Shown: positions 34,501-46,200, numbered from the stretch's first letter. The stretch: 64,000 nt of DNA from Anaeramoeba flamelloides (GCA_027625915.1 JANTQA010000032.1:8370001-8434000), one strand, 5' to 3'. Notes: a model not told the origin generated them from the letters alone. Numbers and translations are program-made.

Positions 34501-37230
34501 TTTATTTTCAGGCACTTTTTGTTTTGCTTCACCTGTATTAATTTCTTTTTTCTTCTCTTGATCATTATTAGAAATTCTGTTTTTCTCGCCTTGTAATTTA
34601 TCTTTATTTTCTAATTTTGATTTCGTTTCAATTTCATTTTTATTTTGTTTATTTTGCTTTTCATTTTTATTCTCTTCCTTTTTCTTTTTTTTACCCTTCT
34701 TATTATTATTGAGTTCCTTTATATTTTTGTTTTCTTCTTCTTCTTTTTCATTTTTAATCTTCCCCTTTGCGTTTGTTGTTTTCTCTTTATTATCACTAAT
34801 TGGTTGGGTTGTTTTGACTTCTTCTACTTTATCTTTTTTTTTTTCGTTTTTTTTTTGTGCATTTTTTTTGTTATCTTTGACATTCTTGTTTGGCTTTACA
34901 TTTTTTTTATTATTAATTTTTTTTGCATCATCTTTTTTTTTTGAACCTTGATCTTTATTTTTGCCTCGGTTATCTTTTTTATTTTCATTTTTAATTTTTT
35001 TGACATCATCTTTTTTTTGATTTTTTGATCTTTTTTGATCCTTTTTTGGTTGATTTTTTGTTGATTTCAAGTTTTCTTTTGTTCCTTTTTTGACTTTATG
35101 ATTATTTTGATCATTATTTTTTTTCTTTTTGTTATTTATTGGGTTTTTTTTTTCATTTTTTTCATTTTTTTGATTTTTCTGAGCCCCATTTTTAATGTTT
35201 TTTTCTTTTTGATCTGGTTGCTTGGCATTATCTTTATCTTTTTTTTGTTTTTTTATTTGCTTTTGATTTTTATTATCACTTTTATTTTCTTTTTTTGATT
35301 TAATGGTTTCTTTTTTTGCTTTATTTGATTGCTTATTTTTATTATTATCTTCATTTTTTTTTGTTTGAATTTGTTCGTTCTTTTTATCTTTAATGCTTTC
35401 CCTTTTTTGTTTTTTTGTATTATTTTCAATTTTTTTTATTTTATTTTTATTTGTAGATTTAGTTTTTGTGCTTTCCTTTTTTTTAGTTTTTGTATTTTGT
35501 TTGGAAACATTTGTTTGCTTTGTCTCATTTTCCTTTTTATTATTTTTTTTGTTTTTGTTATTTATTGGATTTTTTTTATCATTTTTTCGATTTTTGTTAT
35601 TTGTTGAATTTTTTTTTTCATTTTTTTGATTTTTAGCAACTCTCTCTTTGATATTTTTTTCCTTTTGTGTTGCTTTTTTGACATTGTCCTTTTTTTGTTT
35701 TTTGGGTTTTTTTTGATCCCTTTGCTCAGTTTTATTATCTGTTTTTTTTTTATGTTGTTCTTTCTCATTGGTTAGTTGCTTTTTATTTTTATTTTTAATA
35801 GGTTCTTTATTTTCTTCATTCCTTATCGCCTTTTCTTTTCCCTTTCTTTTTGAAGACGATTTATTATTATTTTTTTTATTTGACTTGGGAGTTACTTTTT
35901 TTATTTCTTCAGATTTTGTTGTTTTGTTATCCTTGGTATTATTATTTTTAGTTTTAGATTTATGGTTTTGTTTTGGTTTTAGTTTTGATTTGGTATCAAC
36001 ACTTTTATTCCATGCAGTGCTTTTCGTAGTTTTTTTGTCATTTTTTTTATTTTTCGTTTTTTTAATCACAGTTTTTTTCTCTTTGTCTAAATTGAGATTT
36101 TTATCGGTTTGCCTTGGAGATTTTTTCGTTTTCCTTTTGGCTTTATTTGGTATTGTTTGTGTTGTTTTTGGGGATGATTTATTATTTTTTTTCTTGTTAT
36201 TTTGCCCATCAATTTTTATATTTTGTTTATTTGTTGGTTTTTTTTTATTTCGGGTTGCCTCGTTTGAATTGGTATTTACTTTTTCTTTAGGTGTTAAATT
36301 ATTAGTCTTTCGAGGTGATTTTTTTTTTTTTTGATGGCTTTGCCTATTTGGATCCTCTATTACATTTTTTTTTAAATTATCTTTTTGATTGCTATGATTC
36401 TTTTTACCTTTTGAGGTATTTTTTTGATTTTTTTTTTTTTTTTTTGGCTGTGGTACATTTGTTGGATATGCTTTGTTTGGCTGGTTTTTATTTTTAATTT
36501 GATCATTTTGATTTATTTTATTTTTTTCGATTATAGTTTTTTTATTAATTTCATTTTGTTGAGTATTGCTTAATTCTTTTTTTTTTTGCTTTTGGATATC
36601 ATCATTATCTTGATTTGATTGACCTACTTCAATTTGTTTTGGATTAGGTTTTATTTCGAGTGGCTTATTATTTAAATTATTTGTTGTGCCTGTGCTTTTT
36701 TCAATGGTTTTAATATCGTTTTTTTCAATTGTAAATAATAGCTCTGGCTTATTTGTGTTTGTTTCTTGTTTATTTTGTAAATTTGTGTTTGTTTCTTGTT
36801 TATTTTGTAAATCCTCGGTAGGAATCATGCCACCATCTTTAAAAACAAAAAGTAATTCACCATTTTTTGAATCTTGCGTTGAATTAATATCAATTGGTTT
36901 ATTATTTAAATGAGTGTTTTGAAACTTATTTGGAAGATATTGTGTTTGAGGATTATTAATTTGGTCAAATTGGTTGGGGATTTGTTGTGGGTGATAAAAT
37001 CCATTATTATTATTCGTATTATAATAATTCGGGTTTTGAAAATAACTATTCGTGTCAACATTTTTCAAATATGAGTTATTTTGATTGCTTTGGTAATTTG
37101 GATAATTTTGTGTAGTATTTAAATTTGTATTGTCTGCATAATAGCTACTCTTTGGATAATTTGGGGTGTTTTGGTAAGTTCCATAACTGTTGGTATTTCG
37201 ATTCGGTCTATAATTTTGTTTTTTTTGATT
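31599..37230 (-). CDS. Translation initiation factor eIF4G (5' end incomplete)
   Basis: Scaffold of the cap-binding complex: binds eIF4E, eIF4A and eIF3 to bring ribosomes to mRNA. Two exons, 37230-34090 and 33317-31599, join in phase 0 across an intron with donor GTAATA and acceptor TTGTAG, giving at least 1619 residues, about the size of human eIF4G. Residues 1-100 are Asn/Gln/Tyr-rich (PNYPKSSYYADNTN); 100-1000 are extreme Lys/Asn/Glu low complexity. At the exon junction is YNSDFLKQF, matching the eIF4E-binding pattern YxxxxL, with Lys in place of the usual hydrophobic residue after Leu. The second exon carries the MIF4G domain (from about 1138; FRSLLNKLT, then FSEMYAGFISDIQKK), a Gly/Ser linker written in GC-rich codons near 32206-32226, and a C-terminal helical MA3-like region. 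The reading frame opens after a likely acceptor AACAG; the first exon was not identified. Confidence 0.88.
33318..34089 (-). other. Intron of the eIF4G gene
   Basis: 772 bp from GTAATATTTC to CATTGTAG on the minus strand, phase 0. It has a poly-T stretch just inside the donor, which the frame otherwise reads as poly-Phe. It contains a 21-bp tandem repeat (33837-33908). Placement rests on the resulting eIF4G-like order: eIF4E motif directly followed by the MIF4G half. Confidence 0.75.
33837..33908. repeat. 21-bp tandem repeat, 3.4 copies
   Basis: Three units of ATTCATTTATTAAACGATTA plus A in a row, the third with one change, and a partial fourth. Lies inside the eIF4G intron. Confidence 0.9.
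36752..36811. repeat. Exact 30-bp tandem duplication inside eIF4G
   Basis: Two identical 30-bp units in the N-terminal coding part of eIF4G, encoding LQNKQETNTN twice. The period is a multiple of three, so the frame is kept. Perfect identity shows a recent replication-slippage event. Confidence 0.92.
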
Positions 37231-37659
37231 CTGTTATTTAAAATGTTAAAATAATTTAATTTAATTTAACGTTTGAAGAAAAAAAAAAAAAAACCTTAAA
37301 AAAAAAATAAAAAGTTAAAAATTAAAAAAATAAAATTTCTGGATATTGTGATGGATATTATAATATTCTAATCATATCCTCTTAAAGGGGTTTTAAGTTT
37401 ATAAAGGTTTCTAAAAATGAATTTTTTAAATAATATTTCATTAATTTTCGATATTTTAATAAAGGAGAGGTTTTGATAATAACATGTATTAACATGATAT
37501 TGATAATAAATTAGTGATTATATTAAAAAATATTGATTAATCCAACTTTATCGTGTAAAATCATAAAATCGCAATAAATTATAAATCTCAATATTCCAAA
37601 AAATGCGTGTTTACAAAATCATGAAAAATAAGAAAATTATTTTTTTAAAATCACTTTAC

Positions 37660-37790
37660 AAAAAAGTCCCATTACTTTTACAAAGCTGTGAGACTTTTAC
37701 AAGCCCCCCCCCTTTTAAAATGTTAGAAAATGTTTGAAAGGGTTGTGAATCGTCTTCAAGTATTTGATAGGTTTGAAAGACATATAGCTT
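37660..37790 (-). repeat. Dispersed repeat family R1, copy 2 (reverse)
   Basis: On the minus strand it shows CTTTCAAACC, TTGAAGACGATTCACAACCC, TTTCAAACATTTTCTAACAT and TTGTAAAAGTCTC, in the order of copy 1 at 26427. It has an expanded C tract where copy 1 has GGG. Confidence 0.55.
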
Positions 37791-40039
37791 TATAAAATTC
37801 ATTCGATTTTTTTTGAATTTTGAAAATTTCAATTCTTTTTTTTTTTTTTTAAAAAAAGTAAATTCCCAATTAATATTACGATCAAACTAAAAAAAATTAC
37901 TTATTCAGATAATGCGTTGAAAATCTGAAGTTTTTTTAAAAAATGTTTGTATTGCCTTCAATAAATTAAATAACCAACAAGAAGAAAGAGTAATTTTCCT
38001 TCTTATTGGTGATCGATGAAAAAAAAAAAAATCTTTGAATTATTGATTGGATTTGTTTTGTATGTATGTTTTTTTATTAAATTTCACAAATCTTATATAT
38101 TGTTAAAATGGTTAAATTTTGAAACGGGACGAGATCTCAAAAAATTATTTTTTAAAATTGTTAGATTTTAACTTGTAATCTTCTTTCAGATCCCTTTTTA
38201 GAAATTTACTTTTAAATAAAAAAAATAAATTGATCAAAAATTTCATTTAAGATTCCAAACAGTAAAATTGATTAGATCCTATTGAGAAAGTATAAATCTA
38301 TGAAACTATGGAGTTTTTGGTGTTTAATTTTTGCGATCTGTTTATCAAGCAAAAAATCAATTAATAAATATTTTTTTGGGAGTATATATTAGAAATTTAT
38401 ATCTGATTTATATTTTCATTAATAACATTTTTAGAATTTTGGTTTTTATTTGTTTACTGCTAAAAAGTTATTCATGGGTGGGTTTATTAAATTAATAGAG
38501 CTTTGCTTGGATTTTTGAACTTTTTGTAATGATTAAAATTCATCACCATTTGTTTTAGTTACAATAGAGATTATTTTTTTTTTTTTTTCTTTTAATTAAA
38601 AGAAAGAGATTGAATTTTCAAATTAGGATCTGTGAGTTTTCTAATTAAATACCCTTGTTTTTGTTTCATTTCAATTTTATTTTTTTAGTCAATTTGGAAC
38701 CCACGAAAAAAAAAAAATTAATAAGATAAAGTAAAAAAGTTAACATTTTCAGAAAATATCTATTCCTCAATTTTCAAAACTCTTGTTTGAGATAAACACT
38801 CGCAAAATGGTATCTTTTTGTTTTGTTTAAATTTTACAATTTATAGTCTTGGTAGTTCGTTCTTCTTTTTCTGATTTGAATTTTAGAATAATGCAAAATT
38901 GAAAATTCTAAAATACCACAACAAAAAGAGAAAAAAAAAAAATCTTGATTGGAACAAAAACAAACCATTTTCAAAACCAAAAACAGAAAACAATAAAAGG
39001 CAAAAAAAGTTTGTACAAATAGAAAGGTTTTGATTGAAAGGTATGATTTTTCATTTGATACCCCCCAAAAGACCCACCCTTCTCTGTAAAAAATAAATAC
39101 TATTCGAAGAGAACTCAAAATATTTAGCAATTTGTTTAATGAAAAATTTTGAGAAACAAAATGAATAATTTTGTTAAAGTCTAGTTTCAATTCCAATTTG
39201 TGTGTTTATATCTTTTAAATTCATCAAAACAGTCATTATTCAAAAAAAAAAAAAAAAAAAAAAATTTGTAAAAAAAAGAAATAAAGTAAAACAGAAAACA
39301 AAGAAAATGTAATTTCAGAAAAAAAAAAACAAAGAGGAAAACTTACATCTTTGGGTTTGGTTGGTAAACGTAATTAGTGCCAATTTAAAAAAATAAAAAT
39401 AAAAAAAAAAAAAGAAAAGATTGTAAAATAACAAAGGGGTTAAAAAAGTTTTTTTTGTTTTTAAAAAAATTAAAAAGGATCTTTAAAAAAAAAAAATAGG
39501 TAACTTTCACTTACTTTGATTACTTTAGAGATCAAAATTTAAAAGTAGGTAATAACCCCAAATCCAGATAGTGTTTTGTTTGTATAAGAAAAACGAAAGA
39601 AAGAAAGGATTTTAAGTGAATGAAAACGAAATTATTGTAAATAAAATTTTTTTTTTGTTGAGATTACAAAAAGCATCCACACAAAGGGTTTTGTTTTTTT
39701 TTTTGGTGTTTTGAAAGACAGGTGTGTGGTTAGTTTGTTTTATTTTCAAAAGTTTGCTGTTTTATTCAGAACAATTCCAAATTTTCGAAAGTTTTAGGTA
39801 TTTTGGAATTGTTCATGAAAAGGAAGTAAGAACAAACAAGAAACACTTACTAATTCATGGAGCCAGAGAGAAAAAAAATAATAGAACGATAAAAAAAATA
39901 AGTGGAAAGGTTAAAATATTAAAGAAAATAAAGAAAAGTAAAAAAAATAAAAAATTGTGATTTTGGCTTCTAGCAAAAAATCTCTTAACCTTTTCAATCA
40001 TGGGACTGGTTCAGCGTTTACAGACAATTTGCAAATCTT

Positions 40040-40105
40040 TCAAACACTTGTTCAAACTTTTAAACACTTTCAATGAATTTTTGAAGAGTAAAAAGCTTTG
40101 CAAAA
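40040..40105 (+). repeat. Dispersed repeat family R1, partial copy 3
   Basis: CAAATCTTTCAAACACTTG, then TTCAAACTTTTAAACACTTT and TTTTTGAAGAG, matching the centre of copy 1. A still weaker copy is at about 41340-41430. Confidence 0.4.
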
Positions 40106-40509
40106 GTGGTATGGTTAGTATCATACATGGTTTTTGATATTAGGATCAAGTATTAGTTTTTGGGCCTTTCACTTCTTTCCAATTTGTTTAGCCAGTTCCG
40201 GTTTCTTTTGTTTAACCCACCAAGAAATTAAATTTTATATTTTAAAAAATCCTTTTGATCAAAGTAATTAAGGATTAGACATTGTTAAACTTGCATTAAT
40301 CATTCTGTTGCTGATCAAACCAAGATTTAGAGAATTTCTTTGAAAAAATTAAATATTTAAATCTGGTTTTGGAAATTCATTATTAATTTTGGTTTCGGTT
40401 TCTATTGAAATCAGTTGCTCGTCCCTTGGTTTTAATATGGAATTGAAAAAAAAAAAAAATACTTATTTGGATGCTTAAAAATTTAAGTTGGCTAAAAAAG
40501 CAAAATTCG

Positions 40510-41183
40510 TTTTTCAGGTGGTTTTCAAAAAGTGGGTCCAGAAAGTTTTCAAGGACATTTGTTAACCCGTTTGTTTCACTCACCTTTTCATTTAGGATCA
40601 TAAATGATAAAACTTTTAGTTAATTCTATTTGCAAAAAATAGTTTTAATTTTTTTTTGTATCTGTGTACGACTCTTTCAAGTGATTAGGTCTCAAAAATA
40701 ATTTTTAGATTTTTGTTGATCAGTTTTAATAAGACTAATAAGAGAGCAGGTGCAAGATCTTGATTGTAAACAGACTAGTTTTAGACAATTATTTGGTTTT
40801 TTCACAACAGAGCCTTGGTACAGATCTAGTTATTTTAACATTGTGTGATCGAAAAAGCTTTTAATAGGGTATTCAATATATGATTCGTCATGTTTGGGGA
40901 TGGTTTTAAAGTGAATTTTTAAGAACTTTTTGTTTCATAACTTTTTTGTTGTAGCTTGTATGTGGGACTAAATAGTCGACTTGTGCAATGGCTAGTAAAA
41001 CTCAACCACTTTACGGATTTTAATTTAGCTGTATATGGTGGATTTTGTAAATCCACATTAATAAGAAAAAAACGAGAATCTTCGTAAGTATTTGGAATTG
41101 TATTCCCAAAATAATTAACAATACAAGTTTTTCCACCATACTCCTACAATAACAACATTACCATCATGGCCCGTAATCGTCAT
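40510..41183 (-). pseudogene. Eroded Ras-family small GTPase gene
   Basis: Two separated minus-strand segments match a Ras-type GTPase. The first (41183-41014) starts with ATG as MTITGHDGNVVIVG, strand beta-1 running into the P-loop, then in another frame YGGKTCIVNYFGNTIPNTY, EDSRFFLINVD, the P-loop GKT, helix 1 and the switch I region. The second (about 40601-40510) reads ILNEKVSETNGLTNVLENF, then LDPLFENHLKN, aligned with the region between NKxD and ETSAK, where ETSAK has become ENHLK. One frame change falls inside the P-loop, and no clear DTAGQ or NKxD motif was found between the segments. Either this is a decayed paralogue or assembly errors plus short introns hide a live gene; decay is more likely. 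Confidence 0.55.
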
Positions 41184-41709
41184 GGATATTTATAGAGAGT
41201 TAAAAATATTGTGATCTCGTACTAATTAAAAGTCAGAATTGGTCGTTTGGTTCACTGTTTAACAAAGTAATCAAAAAACTTGAAAAAATTTTTTGGGTTT
41301 ATTGCAACTAAAATCTTAGGACCTTGATAAAATTTGGACTAATTCATACCTTTCAAACATTTTCAAATCATTAGAATCACTTCCCAACACTTTTAACAGG
41401 TGTAAACTTTCTAAAAGTTATACGATTTTTTATTGAACTTTTTATGAATAGTCCCTGAACACTTTTTAAAACTAACTTTTATTAATTAAATCAGGCACAA
41501 CAAACAAATTTTTTTTCGTAGAGAGAATTATTGAATCTAAGAACCATATATATATATATATATATATTTGGATTTTTGTTTGTATCGAAAAAAAAAAGGG
41601 CAAGCTCGTTGAAAAAATTTATACACCCTTTTTTCGAGATCACCAAATTACATTTAGGGTTTTGTGTTTTAAGAAAGTGACTTATGTTTTTTAAAAAAAT
41701 TGATTTTTT

Positions 41710-42146
41710 GGAAGGTACAAAAATATTTCGCAATAATTAAAAACCAAAAAAAAATATTTATTAATCAAAGATATTTAAGTTATCCATCAAGTTCAACAAT
41801 TTTAAAATTCAGAACATTTACCAACTGCTTAAATAGATATTATTATGTAATAAATAAAAATTCAAATAAATTTTGTCCTTTATGTTTAAAATATGAACAT
41901 AATGAAATAATAGAAAATATTGATCACTTTTTATGGGTATGTCCTCCCTATGAAAAAGATAGATTAATTTTTCTGAAAAAGTTAAAAGAATTAAATTTTA
42001 ATGAAATAATTTTAAATTATGATAGCTTAAAATTATTTTCGTTAATTAATAATCGTGAAATCTATGATTTTAAGCTTAAATTTCTGAAAGGGAATTTAAG
42101 TAAAAGTGCACTTAGAGTGTAATCTACACTTCCTCCTCAATAAAAA
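41710..42146 (+). mobile_element. 5'-truncated LINE with 3' end of ORF2
   Basis: The insertion is bounded by a 17-bp target-site duplication (AAAAAAATTGATTTTTT at 41693-41709 and 42147-42163, the A's merging with the poly-A tail). Inside, an open frame of about 135 codons to TAA at 42120-42122 encodes the end of a non-LTR reverse transcriptase protein: KFRTFTNCLNRYYY, then a Cys/His cluster (CPLC ... HFLWVCPPYEKDR) typical of the region after the RT domain. The 3' end is GTGTAATCTACACTTCCTC and an A tail. The frame is open to the truncation point, so the insertion is probably fairly young. The same tail occurs at 541-586. Confidence 0.8.
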
Positions 42147-43639
42147 AAAAAAATTGATTTTTTTCCCATGTAAACACCCACCAGACTTATAAATGTTAGG
42201 GCCCCGGCTTTTTACTATAGAAAAGTTTTAAAAAGTTTTAATTCCTAAAAAGATAGGCTTTTTTCAAAATTAAAAAAGTCTTAACATTTTTACAATGCTA
42301 ACCATTATTAATGATATTCTTAATTTGACACCTTTTTTTTTTTTTTTTTTTTTTTTTGTGTACCCCATCTTGTTTATTTTGTGCCATATACGTGATCTTT
42401 TATTCCATTTTACCCCCTACCCAAAATTAAAAAAAAAAAGTGCCTAGATTTATCTTTGTTGATTTTTTTATATCGTTCATAAATCACTTGTTGGTTGGTA
42501 ATTGTTTTATTATTGGACACTATTTAAAAATATTTTTTTTTTCACTATAATGGCCTTAACCCGAATAAGAAATACACACTTACTTTTTTTTAAAAAGTTC
42601 AACGTTAATAATAGTTGGTATATATTTTATAAATAGGCACTTTATGTAAATTGATGAGAAAACAAAATTTAGTAAAAAGAAAATTACATGAGAAATTAAT
42701 AATAAAATTTTGACAAAAGGTGATAATAAATTCAAATTCAAGATCACTGATACACTCTACATTTAATCACGAACACACCAATCGATGTATAATAAAATGT
42801 AGAATCGTATGTTTTTAACCAAAATTCAAAATTTCTATACAGTTTAACAGTTTAAAGAATGACAATAATATTATTTTAAGAAAATTGGAAATAAATTTGT
42901 TTTTGAAAAATTTGAATATCATTTTTTCATAATTTGATTTTTTATTAACATTTGATTTTTTGAAGTGTCTGATATATTTTGTTCCATCAATTTTATTTCG
43001 AATTTTTGTTATTAGGTTCAATTTGAGTTCTTCAAAATAGAAAATCTCATTTGAAACATGATAACTGTATCTAACATTTGATTCAAAAACGGGCGAATAG
43101 AAGTTAAAATGATCTATCAATGTATTTTTTTGTTGCACATATCCAACAATTTGTATACATTCTCTATTTATTAATATTGATAATTAGTTATATTAAATTT
43201 TTTAGAATAGTTTGATTGATAACTATTTGACAATATTTCAATTAGTATTTGATTCCACTTGGTTTTTTTTTTAGAATTGATAATTTAAGATTTTCTTTTA
43301 TTCTCTAAAATTGTATTTTTACATGTTCAAAATGTTGAATGGGTATTTCTTCTATATAATTTTAAATTTCAATGTTTTATTTTGGTTTTCACTTTTTTTG
43401 TTTCCGATGACTTTCGAAATATGGATATTATAAAAAATATTTCGAGAACAGCCAATTGCATAAATTTCGTCATCAATTTAATACTTTTGAATTTTTTATT
43501 CAAGAATTACTTTTTTTATAAAAATATAATCTTATTAATTTCTTTATTCACTATAAATTGATATAAAAAAATTCGAGAACTCATTTAATTATTTTTTCGC
43601 ATTTCGATATTTAAAAAGTTTCAACTGTATTCGAAAAGC

Positions 43640-43770
43640 AAACTTTTTGGAATTATTCTATTTTAAAAGGGCGAAGGGGAAACATTTAAAGATAAACCTG
43701 TGGTTGGGGTGTGAAAGAAGTACTTTTTTTTAAAAAAATCAAACTTTACTAAAAATGAAAACTTTAAAAT
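43640..43770 (+). repeat. Dispersed repeat family R4, copy 1
   Basis: Shows GGTTGGGGTGTGAAAGAAGT, then ACTTTTTTT, and AAAACTTTAAAATAGTTTT, corresponding to 45650-45730 (GGTTGGAGTGTGAAGGATAG and following). Class unknown. Confidence 0.45.
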
Positions 43771-43856
43771 AGTTTTATATAGGTGTATCTTAAAAAAAAT
43801 AATAATAATAATATTTTAAAAAAATACCCATATTTAAATAATTCTTAAGGGTCGAT

Positions 43857-44524
43857 TCATTACGGTGAAATTTTTTTTCTAAAATCGAAAAACAAATTAG
43901 TAATTTTTATGAGGACCTAACACCAATCAAAAACCAACCAACCTATGATTAATGATCGATCTCCAAAAATCAACAACTAAAGATGAGGACATTTTTAGAA
44001 AAAACCGTCAAAGAGCGACCCCCAATTTCCAATTAGAATGGTTGTGTATTACAATTTTGAAAATAACTATGCAAGTATTGAAGTGTCTCTCTTTGGCGCT
44101 TTTTGTTGTTCTCGGTGATTTTTTTTTTCTTTTTTTTTCATTTTTCAAATGTGTTATTTTTATCGGTTGAATATGACATAATCCATACTTGGTCAATTTC
44201 AGAAGGTTACAAAATAACCACAAATTATATTAAACCATATTAAATTGATTGCAAAATTCAAGAAAGCAATTTGTTTTAAATTAATGAAATTTGAATATTT
44301 GGAAATAGAAAATGAGATAAGATGAATTTTTTTTAAATTTTGATTTTTTGAAATTGAGAACTTTTTTCAACTTATTTTTCTTCGTTTGGATTTTTTCCAA
44401 AGATGATACAAATAAATTTTAATTTTGTTTATTGAATTTTGCCAACCAAAAGAAGGGTTATTTCGCAATACCCTTTTTGGTTTCAGGTCACCCCTTGAGT
44501 ATGGTGCAAATTCACCGTAAATGA
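43857..44524. mobile_element. Possible TIR element
   Basis: Inverted ends TCATTACGGTGAAATTT (43857-43873) and, reversed, TCATTTACGGTGAATTT (44508-44524) match except for two single-base indels. The 668-bp interior has overlapping 72- and 71-codon frames on opposite strands with no recognised domain. No clear target duplication and no second copy in the window, so this is tentative. Confidence 0.4.
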
Positions 44525-44945
44525 CTAGAAAAATAAGTGAAAATTATTATTTTTCAAATTTTTTCATATTTCAAAATTGGTCAAATTCACTTTTTTTTCA
44601 AAATAGTCAATTTCATTGAAATACATTGACTGTAGGTATTTAATCACCCCTTTTCAGGGGGGGGGTAAGGTGTTTTAGGAGATGTTAGAGTATGTTAGAG
44701 TATTTTGGAAAGGATTTTAAAAAAAAATAATGAAGAGATAAATTAGACTTTATAACTTGTTCTAAGGAAAAATTTTTTCTTCTTAACTTTAGTGGTTAAA
44801 ATTGGTTTTCGAAAAAATTTTTAAAAATATTTAGTATTGAGGATTTCAAATTTTTGGATTTTCTACAATTTAAGTAATAAAATACTAGCAAAAAGTTAAA
44901 ATAATATTTTTGATTCCCCTCCCAAAAAAAAAAAAAAAAACCTTA

Positions 44946-45139
44946 CAATCAGTTCCACTTTTAAGACACCAACTATCAACAAAATTTAAGACACAAAAAA
45001 ATCCCAAATTAAGGCACAAAATTTGGAATTTTCTTTCACAATTTATTGTACTAGAATTTTAATTTTTTATCTTAAATAGATATTTTTATTGTGCCTTAAA
45101 TTTCGTTGAAAGTTTGTGCCTTAAAAATGGAACTGGCTG
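44946..45139. mobile_element. Palindromic MITE, family 1 copy C
   Basis: Best-preserved palindrome of the family. Left arm: ATCAGTTCCACTTTTAAGAC, CAAATTAAGGCACAAAATTT. Right arm reversed: CAGCCAGTTCCATTTTTAAG, GCACAAACTTTCAACG. The two arms meet at a short central spacer, so the transcript would form a nearly full-length hairpin. Confidence 0.75.
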
Positions 45140-45539
45140 AAAAATGATTAAAAATGTTCATATTGATAAAAATAATTAAGAAACTCTTCAAAAACATGAA
45201 AAAATAAAATTTGACCAATTTTGAAATTTAATAATATACACATTTTTAACCTTTAACTGTATATATAGATCGATAAAATAATTCAAATGTCAAACAATGT
45301 TGCAGTATTTTCTTTATCTAACTCAAATTGTTGCTAATTTATAAAAGATTCACTCCGAGGATAAATAAGTGATATTATTTTAATGTTAAAAAAAATATAA
45401 AAGGGAGAAGATCAGGATCAAAATACATTATTTTATATATTTGAGTCAAAAATTTCTTAGAAAAAAAAACATAAATTAATTGTATTTCATATATCTGATC
45501 GTCATTTTAAAAAAATTCAGACTTTTTTATTACTTTTAT

Positions 45540-45730
45540 CAAGTTTTAAAGTCATTTTAAAAAAGTGAAAACTTTTTCAGAACAAAAACGTTTTTCAAGT
45601 TTTCTGTCGAAAAAAAAAGTGAGTGGTTAGGCTTTAAATGTGGTGTAGAGGTTGGAGTGTGAAGGATAGCACTTTTTGAAAAAATAGTTTACACTTTAAC
45701 AAAACAGAAAACTTTAAAAAGGTTTTCACT
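45540..45730 (+). repeat. Dispersed repeat family R4, copy 2
   Basis: Contains ATTTTAAAAAAGTGAAAACT, CAAGTTTTCT, GGCTTTAAATGTGGTGTAGA and a following GTGTGAAGGATAGCAC. The first blocks recur at 52610-52810 in the CNOT11 intron. Confidence 0.55.
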
Positions 45731-46200
45731 TTATTAAAATAACTTTAAACACAAAAATATCAAGTTACATTTCTTGATAAGTGTAATAAAATGTGTGTTT
45801 GTATATTAAAATACCAAAAACTGTTGAAAAAAAAAATTAGGGGATTGTTATTTTTAAGAAAAAAATAATAATAATAGAGTAAATTTATTTCATTGTGAAA
45901 AATTCAAATAAAGAAGTAAGTCCAGAAAGCTGAATAAATTTTTTTAAGATGCCTTTCAATTAAGCTTTTTTGAAATAGACAAATAAAGAATTTTGACAAG
46001 CAAAACAACTTTTTAATAATGAGATAAAAATATTCAAAACTTTATGGGAACCACTTTAATAAATTATCCTATTGTTTGCTTTCTCATTAATTTGTTCAAT
46101 TAGATAAACAAAGCAAAAGCAAAAGAAAAAGAAAAACAAAAACAAAAACATTAGTTGTTTTCCTCACAAATATGATCAAGCAACCAATTACAACAAAAAA

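Larger units (their letters stand above)
37231..40480. other. Upstream region of eIF4G, first exon not identified
   Basis: The eIF4G frame begins at an acceptor-like AAATAACAG (reverse of 37231-37239), so a short 5' exon should lie here. Donor-like sites on the minus strand exist near 39514 (AAAGTAAGTG) and 39344 (AAAGATGTAAGT), but no start codon could be joined in frame convincingly. A 13-bp inverted repeat (GAACAATTCCAAA) brackets 39769-39813. Repeat R1 copies lie at 37660-37790 and 40040-40105. The frames of 120 and 78 codons in this region are not recognised. Confidence 0.4.
42147..46200. other. Gene-free region between the LINE and CHMP5
   Basis: Contains R4 repeats (43640-43770, 45540-45730), a possible TIR element (43857-44524) and MITE family 1 copy C (44946-45139). 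A 107-codon minus-strand frame at 42815-43138, rich in Phe, Lys and Asn, has no recognised similarity and is probably chance or a relic. Confidence 0.5.

Noticed and set aside
34645-36500. Several long plus-strand frames of Phe/Leu/Ile, membrane-protein-like
   Set aside because: They are the complements of Lys/Asn/Glu codons of eIF4G; composition follows from the opposite strand.
33973-37068. Lys-rich protein as a stand-alone gene
   Set aside because: Its apparent start is TTG, the frame runs upstream to an acceptor, and its 3' end is poly-Phe intron sequence after a donor; it fits as the eIF4G N-terminal part.
40957-41082. Plus-strand exon reading LAVYGGFCKSTLI with plausible splice sites
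   Set aside because: It overlaps the minus-strand Ras segment, whose match (GGKTCIVNYF and following) is much better; the plus reading is its shadow.
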